64,000 nt of DNA, taken from Aurantiochytrium sp. KH105. Taxonomy: Eukaryota > Sar > Bigyra > Thraustochytrida > Thraustochytriidae. Below are positions 1 through 9,439 of this stretch, piece after piece. The translations under genes were made by a program, and so were the position numbers. How positions within the stretch are numbered: position 1 is the stretch's first letter; each line of letters opens with the position of its first letter. The DNA is taken from positions 124,001-188,000 of the forward strand of contig BGKB01000078.1 of assembly GCA_003116975.1 (NCBI GenBank), given 5' to 3'. The notes beneath the pieces are model-generated. The model was not told the origin of the DNA. It made no database searches and was given only the letters and a program-made list of their open reading frames with translations.

Positions 1-952
1 TCGCTTCACCTTGCGGCTTGGAAGCCTTCGGAAGGTCAGTCTATCTCTGCGGCCTGCACGATTGAGACCGCTACGATGAACCCGAAGACGCAAAAGCCTG
101 CGGCTGTGGGTTGCCTCGTTCGTTTGGCGCTTGTCTCTGGGTCCTGCAGCGTCTCTGTCCGCGCGGCGAACCGCGCTGCTCGCTTGGGCCTCTTGCAAGT
201 GCTCTCCACCACCCTCGTTGCACCTTCGTCATCACCGTCTTGAGGGCTCCGTTTTCTATCTCATCGTCATGCATCATCGTTTGGGACTCTCTGTATTCGA
301 TCGTTCGTCTTTCCCATTTCTTTCTTTCCGGCCCGAAAAAAACAAAACAAAACTACTAGTATAAAATGAACCACCAAAAGGTTACAATTTCAGTTTATAC
401 CTCACTTTGCAGTGCAAATGTTGCACTTGCCTCGGAGGCACGCGCGTGCCGAGTCTGCCTTGTCCTTGGGCGAGGGTGTGCGCGTGTGCATGGACAGAGT
501 TTGATCAAAACTCACTCGCTCGCTCGGTTGCGCGCGCTCACTCGTCGGGAGTCGCGGCGCAGACGCCGAGCGCAGTCGCCAAGCGCTGCGAAAGGATTCG
601 CGTCTGGAGGTGACGTACGGGCAGAGCGGCGAGCGAGCCGAGCGAGGTTTCTAAGGCGTAGTTTCATTCTGTTGCAAGACCGCGCCGCGCCGGCATTACG
701 CGGCGGCGCGCATAAACAATCGCATCGAACGACAAGCGCGCAGACCCCGGCCGGCAGCCGTGTTTACGGCCCTTAGTCTAGACAGGGAAGGAAGGTATCG
801 ATTGCCTTTGCGCTTCGGCCGACGGCGACGGCAAGTAGACGTCTAGCTCCTCGAGCACAAGGTCACGCGTGCGAGCAAGCAAGCAATCGCAACAGCACCT
901 TGAACGAGAGCCCGGCCGTCTCGCGGCATTTTAACTGCTTGTCTCGCCAACA
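1..952. other. Intergenic, upstream of the NADPH oxidase gene
   Basis: No gene is supported here. The stretch is GC-rich beyond about position 430 and holds only short frames with poor coding character. On the minus strand an ATG at 277 opens a 68-codon frame ending at 71 that could be the first exon of a gene running off the left edge, but nothing confirms it. The last few hundred bases before 953 should contain the promoter and 5' UTR of the oxidase gene; no TATA-like element stands out. Confidence 0.5.
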
Positions 953-3850
953 ATGGGCGGCCAGGATGAACAAGAAGACGAGGGCAATGGGTTCCAAGAA
1001 GAGTGGTACATGGCTATCGACAAGGCCACGAACAAGCCGTACTACTATAATTCATCAGGAGATATGTCGCAAACGCCGCCCCCAGGATTTCGAAGACCCT
1101 CCGAACAAGAGCAACGACGTGTGGCTGCGCGCAAAACCAGCTGGTTCGGTCAAAGACCAAGCCTTAAGCTTGAACCCGATGAAGAAGAAGGCGGGTTCGC
1201 AGCCCAAATCTCTGACGTACGCGCTCGGGGCATGAGCATGGTCCAGCGACTCAATCCGTTCGCCCCCGAGCTAGGCATCGGTGAAAAACGCGGCACTGTC
1301 CTTCGCGCCCTGTACGGCCACGTGGCTCGATTCGAGGACGAGCTCACAGTTCGACCAGGGCAAACACTCGTAGGCATTGAGATCGTCGAAGGCGGCGCCT
1401 GGTGGCTTGCAGAGCTAAATGGAAAGCGCGGTCACATTCCAGCAAATTATGTCGAGGTCGTGGAGCGCGACAATCAGGGACGCGTCCAAAAGGATAGGGA
1501 CTATGGTGCCTCGCCTTCGGGATGGTTCCAGGCGCAGGCGCAGGCTGCTCCCGATCGCCCGCCCAAGCCAGCCCGACTCGCCGCCAAGCAGGTTCCACGA
1601 GGTCTCAACGCTCAGCTCAAAGACGAAAAACGTGCTAGTAACAGCAACCCGATCAAATGGCTGTACCTGTGCCATACGTGGGGCTATGCCTTTGCTATCT
1701 TTGCCATCATCACGGGCGCTTTGGCATTTTTGTGGTATTCCGAGGCTTCAAAGGAGATTGGAAGCACCCGAAAGAAGCAGCTTCTTGGCACTGATCGTTC
1801 GTGGACGGCGCCTGCCGTCGTTGGCATTGGCGCTGCCTCGCTCGCTTTTGAATATGTCTTTGGCCTTCGACGTCACAACGGCGACGGGCTGCCAGAGGTT
1901 CCGTTACGGACAATCATGTATCTCGGCATGAGTGTGCCGTGCTTTACCAGCTACGCCACGATGATTACTGGCTTGATTGGTTGCGTGACGGCTGCGCTCA
2001 ACTTTGTTGCCTTTTACAACAACGAGGAAGGTTCTGGCAAGACGCAGCGATTCGTTCCCAAGGTTTCTTGGAGCAAGATGCTCACCTGGACGTACACGGA
2101 GGGATTCATTATGTTCGCCTTTGTCGCCATCAACGCGGGTCTCTTTGTTGCTCGCTATTATCTGGAGGAATCCTCGCGCCAGGAGTGCGAGCGCTCTACG
2201 CTAAACACAGAGTGCATTTCCGCCTTTGCGCCATTTGCCAAGGCGTTTGGAACCTCGCTCGACTTTACATGCGCGCTTGTTTTCTTTCCTGTGCTCCGTG
2301 CCGCACTCAACCGCATCTCCAAGATCGAGGTTGCGCCTAACAAGACGCTGGCTGTCGTCATCCCCATCAAGAAGAGCATCGCCTTTCACAAAGTGATTGC
2401 ATACTCGATTTTTATCGGGTCCTTGGGCCACGTAGGCTTTCACTATTTCAACTTTGCCATCGCACCGGGACCGTCCATCGATCGTTTTGGCGCCATTGCA
2501 CTTTGGACAGGCGGTGCGGTCACCTTTGGCATGGTCATTGTTTTTTGCGCAGCTCACAGTTCGGTGCGTCGTTCCAACTTTGAGGCGTTCTGGTGGAGTC
2601 ACCACGTTTTTCTTCTCGTGATTCCTCTTTTGCTGGCCCATGGACCCAAGGTGTGGTACCTTGGTGTCGTTGCTTTCCCTGCATACGCGCTTGACCGCAT
2701 CATCCGCACGCGTCGCGTCTCGCACAAGTTTTACGTCGACGCCGTCAGCTACGTTCACCCGGTGCTCAAACTGCAATTCTTTCCTGAACGACTGGATCTC
2801 TTTAGATTTCAAGCGGGCCAGTTCTTGCACCTCATTGTGCCGTATGTCAGTGAGAATGAGAGCCATCCATTCACCATTTCATCCTCGTGGGGCGATCTCG
2901 AGCGGGAAGGCTTTGTCAGCGTTCACATTCGTATCCAGGCAAAGGGTTCATGGACATACAATGTCATGAAGTACTTTCGCCTTCTCGCGGGCGCTGGTGA
3001 ACTGACTAGTGATGGCCAGCCAACCTCGTTTGAAAAGTTCTTTACTCACTTTGACAGCTCGGGCGTCGTGCAGCGCGGCCTGCACGTTGGTCCCGATGGC
3101 AAGCCGCTCATCCGCGTTGACGGTCCGCACTCGGCGCCTGCACAAGTGTACTCGGTGTACCAGGATGTGATGGTGGTGGGCTCGGGTATCGGTCTCACGC
3201 CTGCTGCTGCGATTCTCTCGGCTGTCACAAAGTACAAGTGGCGCAAAGGATTCTCGCCCGAGACGCTCCGTCTGTACTGGATTGTGCGTCACAACGAGGT
3301 TGAGAGTTTTGATTGGTTCGTCGAGACTTTGGTGACGGTGAGTCAACGTGTTCTCGCGGACCGTCGCGCCGGCGCGATCACCCAGAATCATCGTCTGCAA
3401 ATCAACATTTATGTCACCAGCGTGCCCTCAACCACGCAGGTGCGTCGTGTCACCGACCCTGGGGTCAGTCGCGGGCCTCCTCGTCCTTCGCGCCCTCCCA
3501 AAGGAGGCAGTTTTGACAACGTCGTCGACGAATACCTTGGCTTCGATGTCGCCTCTCTCAAGGCCTTGCTCAGCAAACCGACAGTCGCTGCGCGAGAGCA
3601 GGCAGACTTGCAGTTCTCTCACTACGGCGAGGTCCATGTTCCGAATCGTCAAGGTGATATTTGGGTCTGGAATGGTCGTCCCGATTGGGATAACATCTTC
3701 CAGGTCAACCGTGATTCGCGAGCAGAAGGTGTGCCTGAGATCGGCGTCACCTTTTGCGGTGCGCCTGGCGTCGCTCGTGCGCTCAAGGACAGCTGCGGCC
3801 GCTACACGGGTCCGGAGTGCAGGTTCACGTTGAATCAGGAGGTCTTTTGA
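953..3850 (+). CDS. NADPH oxidase (NOX family) with N-terminal WW-like and SH3 domains
   Basis: A 965-residue flavocytochrome predicted to pass electrons from NADPH through FAD and two haems to oxygen across a membrane. Residues 14-46 resemble a WW domain (W18, YYY at 30-32, prolines at 42-44) but the second Trp is missing. Residues 115-170 are an SH3 domain (ALYG, WW at 150-151, IPANYV). The ferric-reductase membrane part follows from about 236. Haem ligands fit NOX2 spacing exactly: H479 and H493 (14 apart), H550 and H563 (13 apart). HPFTISS near 640 is the FAD motif, GSGIGLTP near 743 the NADPH motif, and the C-terminus ends NQEVF, like NOX proteins (..NKENF). Class II SH3-ligand motifs (PxxPxR) occur at 203-208 and 842-847. 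No EF-hands are seen. The ATG at 953 starts the WW-like region. The family call is firm; regulation by the SH3 domain is inferred. Confidence 0.95.
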   Translation: MGGQDEQEDEGNGFQEEWYMAIDKATNKPYYYNSSGDMSQTPPPGFRRPSEQEQRRVAARKTSWFGQRPSLKLEPDEEEGGFAAQISDVRARGMSMVQRLNPFAPELGIGEKRGTVLRALYGHVARFEDELTVRPGQTLVGIEIVEGGAWWLAELNGKRGHIPANYVEVVERDNQGRVQKDRDYGASPSGWFQAQAQAAPDRPPKPARLAAKQVPRGLNAQLKDEKRASNSNPIKWLYLCHTWGYAFAIFAIITGALAFLWYSEASKEIGSTRKKQLLGTDRSWTAPAVVGIGAASLAFEYVFGLRRHNGDGLPEVPLRTIMYLGMSVPCFTSYATMITGLIGCVTAALNFVAFYNNEEGSGKTQRFVPKVSWSKMLTWTYTEGFIMFAFVAINAGLFVARYYLEESSRQECERSTLNTECISAFAPFAKAFGTSLDFTCALVFFPVLRAALNRISKIEVAPNKTLAVVIPIKKSIAFHKVIAYSIFIGSLGHVGFHYFNFAIAPGPSIDRFGAIALWTGGAVTFGMVIVFCAAHSSVRRSNFEAFWWSHHVFLLVIPLLLAHGPKVWYLGVVAFPAYALDRIIRTRRVSHKFYVDAVSYVHPVLKLQFFPERLDLFRFQAGQFLHLIVPYVSENESHPFTISSSWGDLEREGFVSVHIRIQAKGSWTYNVMKYFRLLAGAGELTSDGQPTSFEKFFTHFDSSGVVQRGLHVGPDGKPLIRVDGPHSAPAQVYSVYQDVMVVGSGIGLTPAAAILSAVTKYKWRKGFSPETLRLYWIVRHNEVESFDWFVETLVTVSQRVLADRRAGAITQNHRLQINIYVTSVPSTTQVRRVTDPGVSRGPPRPSRPPKGGSFDNVVDEYLGFDVASLKALLSKPTVAAREQADLQFSHYGEVHVPNRQGDIWVWNGRPDWDNIFQVNRDSRAEGVPEIGVTFCGAPGVARALKDSCGRYTGPECRFTLNQEVF

Positions 3851-4469
3851 AAAAGAGGGCAGCGGCCTCGCGATCACTTTGTCTTGACTCCATTTGTCGC
3901 GTCGAGAGCCGTATTCTTCGGGCGAGCCCGCCGTCTTTTGCTCGATCAACAAGGGAAAGGGCAAAGTATTTCTTCGCGGGTCGAGGTCTCGCGTTTGCGT
4001 TGCTGGTTTGCTGGCTGACTACGTTTGACTATGACCAACCACGTTTTGCAGTACTAACAGAGCAAAGCTACTTCTGATGTGTTTCGTTTGGTTTTATTTT
4101 TGTCCATTGCCGTGGGCCGAGGGTTCCCTGTCAGATTCAGGCGATGCGAAGCTACATTTCATCGTGCAAGGCTTGGTCTTTCGGACTTGGCGCTCTGACG
4201 CTCACGTCAAAGAGGCGAGGGCATAGGCGCTCTCTCTGCTGGCTTCGCTTCTTTCTCTCTCTTTCTGCGCCTCTCTTCGCAAGTCTCAGAGGCTCCACGG
4301 CAGCAGTGCAGCACTCGCTGCGGCGCGTGGTTCCGTGGTAGTTAGAACAGGACCTGACCTGCATGCTGGATCCCTCTCCTCCGCACGGCGCGACAGCGGA
4401 GGCAGAACCGGAAGGCGAGGCGAGGCAGGCGAGGCGAGGCAGGCGAGGCGAGGCAGGCGAGGCGAGGCG
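3851..4469. other. Intergenic between NADPH oxidase and XRCC2-like genes
   Basis: Both flanking genes are on the plus strand, so this holds the oxidase 3' UTR and the promoter and 5' UTR of the next gene. The only structure seen is the 15-bp tandem repeat at its right end, listed separately. No gene seen. Confidence 0.5.
4419..4469 (+). repeat. 15-bp GGCGAGGCGAGGCAG tandem repeat abutting the XRCC2-like start codon
   Basis: About three copies of a purine-rich 15-bp unit end directly at the ATG at 4470, so the repeat lies in the 5' UTR. The in-frame extension upstream begins at GTG (4335), not ATG, and translates the repeat as Gly/Glu/Ala/Arg filler. This supports 4470 as the start. Confidence 0.8.
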
Positions 4470-5450
4470 ATGCGGGCGGGCATCGCGGGCGGCGTGGCCG
4501 AGGAGACCGCGTTCGAGCTGCTGCGGCGCACGCGGGGCGGCGCAGGGCCCGGATCCGGCGCGCGCGGAGGCGGCCTGTTCGCGAGAACGGGGCTCCCGGC
4601 GCTCGACGCGCTGCGCGAGACACAGCGCGTCAAGCGCAGGGCGGCGGCGGCGGCGGAGGCCGCCGCGAAGAAAACCCCGGCGGCGGCCGCGGATGTTCTT
4701 CGCGATGTCGTGGAGATCTCAGGAGCGACGCAGACGGGCAAGACGGAGCTCGTGCTGCGCGCTGTGGCGACCTGCGTCTTGCCGGCGGAACTCGAGCTCG
4801 AGCTTGACGCCCACGATGGTGATGGCGAATCGAAAGCAGCGCCAAGGACGCTGCACTTGGGCGGCGAGGGCGCAAGTGTCGTCTTCTTCGACTCGGATCT
4901 TCGCCTGAACGTTGTCAGGCTTGCGGCCATTATTGCGGCCCCGTTGGAAAAAGCGTGTCTCGAAGGCCTCCTCTCCCAAAGCAAGGCAAGCGAGGTGGCG
5001 CGCGATTGCCTCGAGCGTGTGTTTCTGTACAGGTGTCCTGGGAGTCTGCAGGTTTTGTCGACTTTGCATTCTCTCACGACAGATTTCCTCCAGATGCAAA
5101 ACGTCAGACTTGTCGTGTTCGACTCCATTGCGGCGCATTATTGGCAAGACATGGAAACGGATTCGGTCTCTGCTGGCTTTCACGTATCGATTCCGCTTGC
5201 GATCCAGCAACTGGCCAGACGCCACATGGTCGCAATTCTGTGCGTGAAGCCGATGCTCTTCCAGCCACGCGGGGCTGACCGCGCCCCAGAGTACCTTTCG
5301 CAGACTTGGCAAAAACTCGTTACATTGCGTCTCTTCGCCGAGTGTCTCGATGGACACTCACGCTTTCGCCTTTCGCATCTCGATCAAGGCGAGGAACGCG
5401 TCTTTGACTTTTCCATTGATCACGCAGGCGTCAAACTTGCCACTTCCTAA
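4470..5450 (+). CDS. XRCC2: RAD51-paralogue, XRCC2-like
   Basis: A 326-residue RecA/RAD51-fold ATPase, somewhat longer than human XRCC2 (280). XRCC2 works in homologous recombination in the nucleus as part of the RAD51B-RAD51C-RAD51D-XRCC2 complex. Walker A is GATQTGKT at residues 85-92. The strand FFDSD (about 138-142) and VFDSIAAHYW (216-225) match the XRCC2 pattern LFIDTD and ILDSLSAFYW; the Phe/His-Tyr-Trp after the Walker B strand is typical of XRCC2 among the RAD51 paralogues. An N-terminal Ala/Arg-rich stretch (about 50-75) is probably disordered. The start at 4470 is the first in-frame ATG. Other RAD51 paralogues are possible but fit less well. Confidence 0.8.
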   Translation: MRAGIAGGVAEETAFELLRRTRGGAGPGSGARGGGLFARTGLPALDALRETQRVKRRAAAAAEAAAKKTPAAAADVLRDVVEISGATQTGKTELVLRAVATCVLPAELELELDAHDGDGESKAAPRTLHLGGEGASVVFFDSDLRLNVVRLAAIIAAPLEKACLEGLLSQSKASEVARDCLERVFLYRCPGSLQVLSTLHSLTTDFLQMQNVRLVVFDSIAAHYWQDMETDSVSAGFHVSIPLAIQQLARRHMVAILCVKPMLFQPRGADRAPEYLSQTWQKLVTLRLFAECLDGHSRFRLSHLDQGEERVFDFSIDHAGVKLATS

Positions 5451-5997
5451 TCTCTCTCTCTCTCTCTCTTTCTCCTTTCACTCGCAGCGTCGGTAGAGCG
5501 TAGATTGTCTCTGGCCTGCAGCTATTTCTGTCTAAAGCAGAATGGGGAAACCTGGCATTGTTTACTATCTTTGAAGCGAGAGAGAGAGAGGTCATTTTTG
5601 CATGATGTTGAGAGATGCGTCTTCTTTAACATTCCGCACGAAGTAGATGATGATCAACCTGAATTCTCCGAACATTGATTACTTTTGTAAAGCGTTGCGC
5701 TTCTGCGCTCTCGGTTGAGCAAAGTCGCTACTCTTGTAATCGTTTTGGAGCACAGGACAATTGCTTTCCGTGATTCGTGATTGAAATCGAACTGTGATGA
5801 AATGGTCTGCTTTTTTAATATTATAAATCTTTTGAGTCTCGACTACATTCGTAGTGGAAAGTAAACAAGCTTATTACGTGTAATGTGCGGTCAGAACTTT
5901 TCTTATTCATTCAAAGGTATAACGTCCCTCTAGGCCTAATTGCAGGCGAAGACTGCCCACTCATCTTTTGAGAGACTGGCGAGCTCCAACTCTGTGT
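5451..5997. other. Intergenic between convergent XRCC2-like and TSR1 genes
   Basis: Shared 3' region of two convergent genes, clearly more AT-rich than the coding DNA (for example 5800-5880). It has CT and GA runs (5453-5470, 5577-5590) and the palindrome TAGGCCTA at 5931-5938, 60 bases beyond the TSR1 stop. No gene seen. Confidence 0.6.
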
Positions 5998-8568
5998 CTA
6001 TGCCTCCATGGATGCAAGCGACTCGTCTGCAGCCGCTGCATCACGACGCTGCTGCTCTTGAAGATCCTTGAACTCCTCGACAGGTTTAGGGAAAACGCGC
6101 TTGTACAGCGACATCATGACGGTATCGTGATTCTTGATGGGCTTGCTAAATGAGCACTTGAAGAGGCCGTGCGTACCGAGCGGCATTGTAATGCGGCCCG
6201 ACATGCCGTACTTTGTCCAAAGATCCACAGGCTTGAACCAGCGTACATCCTCAGGCGTGAAGAACATGTAGCGCACCACGGCCCAGGACTTTTTCACGCG
6301 GATTGGATGGCCCGATAAGCAGATCTTCTTCAAAATGATGCGGTCCGGGTTCATGTCGAGCACGCTACCGCTTGCAACCATCTCATTCGCTTGGCTGTCT
6401 AGCAAGACCACGGGCACGTTCGATCCAAATGTCAGGGGCGCGTAAACAGTGGCCACGGACCAGCGACCCGCGTGCAGAAAACGCTCAAACTTGTGCTTGT
6501 CACAGTTCACCGTGTTCTCGGAAAAGGCAGGACGCACCTTGCGGCGCCAAAGACCGCAGCTCATGACCAGCTCGCTCCGCGCCTTGACGGGCTCCTCGTA
6601 CTCTGGGTTCTTTTGAATGTTGCAGTTCATGACACTCAACTTTTGCTCGTTCTTCAGCAGGGCGCCAACAACCAATGGAAGACCTTCCTCACGGGCCGCC
6701 GTCGCCAAATCACTAGCAACGCCCTTGATGCAGAGCGTCACAAAGGTGCCGGGAAAGATGAGACCCTTAAGAGGGCCATCCTTGCCAACGCGCCCAGCGT
6801 TGTGCGAAAGAGATGCCACGAGCCACGCCTGCTCAAGATCCTCGCCGTCGCGCAGCACTTGATTCTCGAGTGCCTTGGAGTTTTCAATTTGAAAGATGCG
6901 CGCGTACTCCTGGGGCAGCGACTCCTTTGGGTGCCAGGGGCTCGTGCGAAACGACTTGAGCCCGCGATACTTGGCAAAGCGCTCCTTGGCAGAAATATCC
7001 TCTGGAGTGTCGACCTCGTCGGGAAAGTCGAGCTCCTCTTGCTCCTTATCCTTGAGATGCTTGCGCTTCCACTCTGCGAGAGTGAGGCCCTTTTCCGCCT
7101 CGTCAAGATCTTCGTCAAGACCGTCTTCCTCGTCCTCATCAGCGTCATCGCCCTCCTCATCCTCGTCGTCGCTCATGCCGAGAAGCCAGGCGGCCTGGTA
7201 GTCCGATGCGCCCTTGTTTTTGAGCGCGCGACGTTGCTTCTCCAGTTTGCGAGCCTCCAGGTCCTGGGCGTCTGGCTCTGCATCCTCCATTTCCTCATTT
7301 GTGGGCCAGGTCTGTTCACCGGCCAAGAGGTCGGGCGTCGCCTCTTCCTGCAGACTGGGTGTCAGCGCGGGGTCCGCGACAGCGAGTGCCGCACTGCCGT
7401 CCTCGGCCATCGCGGCGTCCGACTCGAGGGCATCGGCACGGTGGGCACGCTCCGGAAAAGGATCCCGAGCTGCCTCGATCTGTGCGAGCTGGTAGGTGCC
7501 GTGGCCAACGACGTGCACAAGCTGGTGCACGTCAAGAGGGCGGCCCCTAAGGTAGCCAGAAACCTTGAGCGTCTGCGAGGCTGCCTCGTACGAGGACTTG
7601 TAGCCGAGCATGTAAGAACGCTCGGAGCGCCACGCAATACGCTTCAGCTTAGACTCCATGAGCGCGCGGATAAAGTGCGTTCGGGCCGTCGCGATGGGAC
7701 CGCTCTTTGGCAACGTTGAAATGACGGAAGCCGTCTCGTCCATGGCCATGGGGGCATCCTCGCCTTCCAAAGCGTTGGGAGGTGCGTCGACAACCATCTT
7801 GGTCGAGGAACCGAACTCCTCCTGGAAAAAGTTGGCCGCTTGCTTTTTGATGGCCGACCTGTGTTTTGCGGGCACGTGCTCCAGGTTCTGCAAAATGCCA
7901 ACAACGGTGGGAAGGCCCTGAGCCTTGGCGAGCGATACAAATTTGCGCCCTTCCTCGTCGATGGAGTCCCCCAGGTAAAGCTCCAGAGTACCGCCGCGCT
8001 TGGAGCTCGCCGCGCTCACTTGGCTGTGTTGCGCCTCGGGGACAGAGAGTGGCAGCACAAAGCAGAGGATGTCGCTGACCTTGGCAACGTCGAGGACGCT
8101 CAGGGTCGATCGCGCCGCAAGTACAAAGGTGGACCGGAACTTTTCGTTGGGGAAGATCTCGGTGTACATATCGCCTCCACTCTTAAGCGCGCCGACGCCG
8201 TTCTCGCCGAGGACGATGGGCACCGTGCCCCGCGGCGAGAGATGCACAATGCCCACGGTCCGCGGGGCACCTCCGGCGCGGTGCCCCGTGCTGGAGCCGC
8301 CCTGGCGCTTCGCGAGAAGAGTGGCTTGTCGCTTGTTCTTGCGCAGCATGGCCGCGCGGTTTGCGCGGGCCACGCGACCTCCCAGAGTCGAGGCGCTCGA
8401 CGTGGAGAAGACGCTGCCGGCCGCGCCGCCGCCGCCGCCGGTGCCGACGCCCATGGCGCCGTCCATGACCCTGCCGCCATTGAGCCTGTCCAAGCTGCGC
8501 TTGCTGCGCTTGGTGGTCTTGTGCGTCTTGTTGGCCTGCTTCTGCCAGCCCGCGCGGTGCTGCGACAT
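5998..8568 (-). CDS. TSR1: Ribosome biogenesis protein TSR1
   Basis: An 856-residue homologue of TSR1 (human 804), a GTPase-like but non-hydrolysing factor of late cytoplasmic 40S maturation related to BMS1. The N-terminus after the ATG at 8568 reads HRAGWQKQANKTHK, the conserved basic start of TSR1. An AARP2CN-type middle follows, then an Asp/Glu-rich linker (SDDEDEEGDD and on), then the RIBIOP_C/DUF663 C-terminus ending in NHDTVMMSLYKRVFPKP, almost the textbook TSR1 motif. The frame is open to 8625, but its first codon is GTG and the conserved start makes 8568 the likely initiator. An Ala/Gly-rich stretch near residues 40-60 is unusual but low complexity. The gene is convergent with the XRCC2-like gene. 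Confidence 0.95.
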   Translation of the reverse strand: MSQHRAGWQKQANKTHKTTKRSKRSLDRLNGGRVMDGAMGVGTGGGGGAAGSVFSTSSASTLGGRVARANRAAMLRKNKRQATLLAKRQGGSSTGHRAGGAPRTVGIVHLSPRGTVPIVLGENGVGALKSGGDMYTEIFPNEKFRSTFVLAARSTLSVLDVAKVSDILCFVLPLSVPEAQHSQVSAASSKRGGTLELYLGDSIDEEGRKFVSLAKAQGLPTVVGILQNLEHVPAKHRSAIKKQAANFFQEEFGSSTKMVVDAPPNALEGEDAPMAMDETASVISTLPKSGPIATARTHFIRALMESKLKRIAWRSERSYMLGYKSSYEAASQTLKVSGYLRGRPLDVHQLVHVVGHGTYQLAQIEAARDPFPERAHRADALESDAAMAEDGSAALAVADPALTPSLQEEATPDLLAGEQTWPTNEEMEDAEPDAQDLEARKLEKQRRALKNKGASDYQAAWLLGMSDDEDEEGDDADEDEEDGLDEDLDEAEKGLTLAEWKRKHLKDKEQEELDFPDEVDTPEDISAKERFAKYRGLKSFRTSPWHPKESLPQEYARIFQIENSKALENQVLRDGEDLEQAWLVASLSHNAGRVGKDGPLKGLIFPGTFVTLCIKGVASDLATAAREEGLPLVVGALLKNEQKLSVMNCNIQKNPEYEEPVKARSELVMSCGLWRRKVRPAFSENTVNCDKHKFERFLHAGRWSVATVYAPLTFGSNVPVVLLDSQANEMVASGSVLDMNPDRIILKKICLSGHPIRVKKSWAVVRYMFFTPEDVRWFKPVDLWTKYGMSGRITMPLGTHGLFKCSFSKPIKNHDTVMMSLYKRVFPKPVEEFKDLQEQQRRDAAAADESLASMEA

Positions 8569-8842
8569 CTCTCCTTCCCGGCTCTCCTCCGCCGCTCCCG
8601 CCGCAGCGCGCCGGGTCGCCGCCACCCACCGGTCCCGTCCAGTCCAAGCGAGCGCCGGGCTCGGCGGGCTCGGCTCGCCCCTCCCTCCCTCCGGATCTAG
8701 CTATCTCCCCTCGCCCGACGGGCGCTCGCGGCCGCCGGACTGCGCTCGCGCCGCGCGGCCGCCGGGCTCGGCTGCCTCCTCCCGCCCGCCGCTCCGAGCT
8801 CCTCCGCGTCCGCGCCGTGCGTGCCGGGTCTGCTCTGCCGGG

Positions 8843-8886
8843 TCTGCTCTGCTCTGCTCTGCCCTGCTCTGCTCTGCTCTGCTCTC
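8843..8886. repeat. (TGCTC)n pentanucleotide microsatellite
   Basis: About eight to nine slightly imperfect TGCTC units, roughly 280 bp upstream of the TSR1 ATG. The same unit, as AGAGC on the other strand, recurs at three more places in this window. Confidence 0.9.
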
Positions 8887-9252
8887 GCCTCGCCTCGGTC
8901 CGCGGCGCGGTTGGCTGGCTGCCAGGCGCGGCGGGACCCCTGGCGGCTGTCCCGCCCCTGGACGAGGTGGTGCCGTGGCTGCCTTGACTTGTGTCGTCCT
9001 GTGTTGAGGGGCGCTCGGCCGGGGCCTCGCCGGGGTCGCGGCTGCGGCTGTGCTTTGTTTGGGCTGCCTCGCCAAGGGTTGCGATGGATGGCGAAGGAAA
9101 TGGAAAGGAAGGGAAAGAGAAGAAGAGTCGTTGCGACTCTATCTTGATCGACCGACGCCCAAGCAGCAGGAGGGGGAGAAGGAGAGGAGGAGCCTGGCCC
9201 GCTCAAAACGCACCGACCCGATCTCTCTTGTGGTCGTTCCTCGTTATACAAA

Positions 9253-9320
9253 GAAACAAACAAACAAACAAACAAACAAACAATCAATAAAAACAATCAA
9301 TAAAAACAATCAATAAAAAC
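9253..9320. repeat. (AAAC)n followed by three 13-bp CAATCAATAAAAA units
   Basis: About seven AAAC units run into three perfect 13-bp copies starting at 9281, 9294 and 9307. They lie about 120 bp past the stop of the SDR gene, an AT-rich island in otherwise GC-rich DNA. Confidence 0.9.
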
Positions 9321-9439
9321 AAGCACTGACTAGGCCTAGGGCAAGAAGACTTGGTTTGGGAAATCGTGTTCATCTCGCGAGCCATGAAGACTCCTGATTT
9401 CCTATCGATTTCCAATCAAAGGTACGATGAATTCAGAGA

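Larger units (their letters stand above)
8569..9439. other. Intergenic: TSR1 5' flank and SDR 3' flank
   Basis: Both neighbours are on the minus strand. The left part, up to about 9000, is very GC-rich and should be the TSR1 promoter and 5' UTR. It carries the (TGCTC)n repeat, while AAAC and 13-bp repeats lie near the SDR 3' end. The palindrome TAGGCCTA is at 9331-9338. No gene seen. Confidence 0.5.

Noticed and set aside
71-277. Minus-strand frame starting with an ATG at 277
   Set aside because: Could be a first exon of a gene beyond the left edge, but it is short and no splice partner can be shown.
6472-7719. Plus-strand frame of 415 codons inside TSR1
   Set aside because: It lies antisense to a well-conserved gene; the frame is kept open by GC-rich codon use on the other strand.
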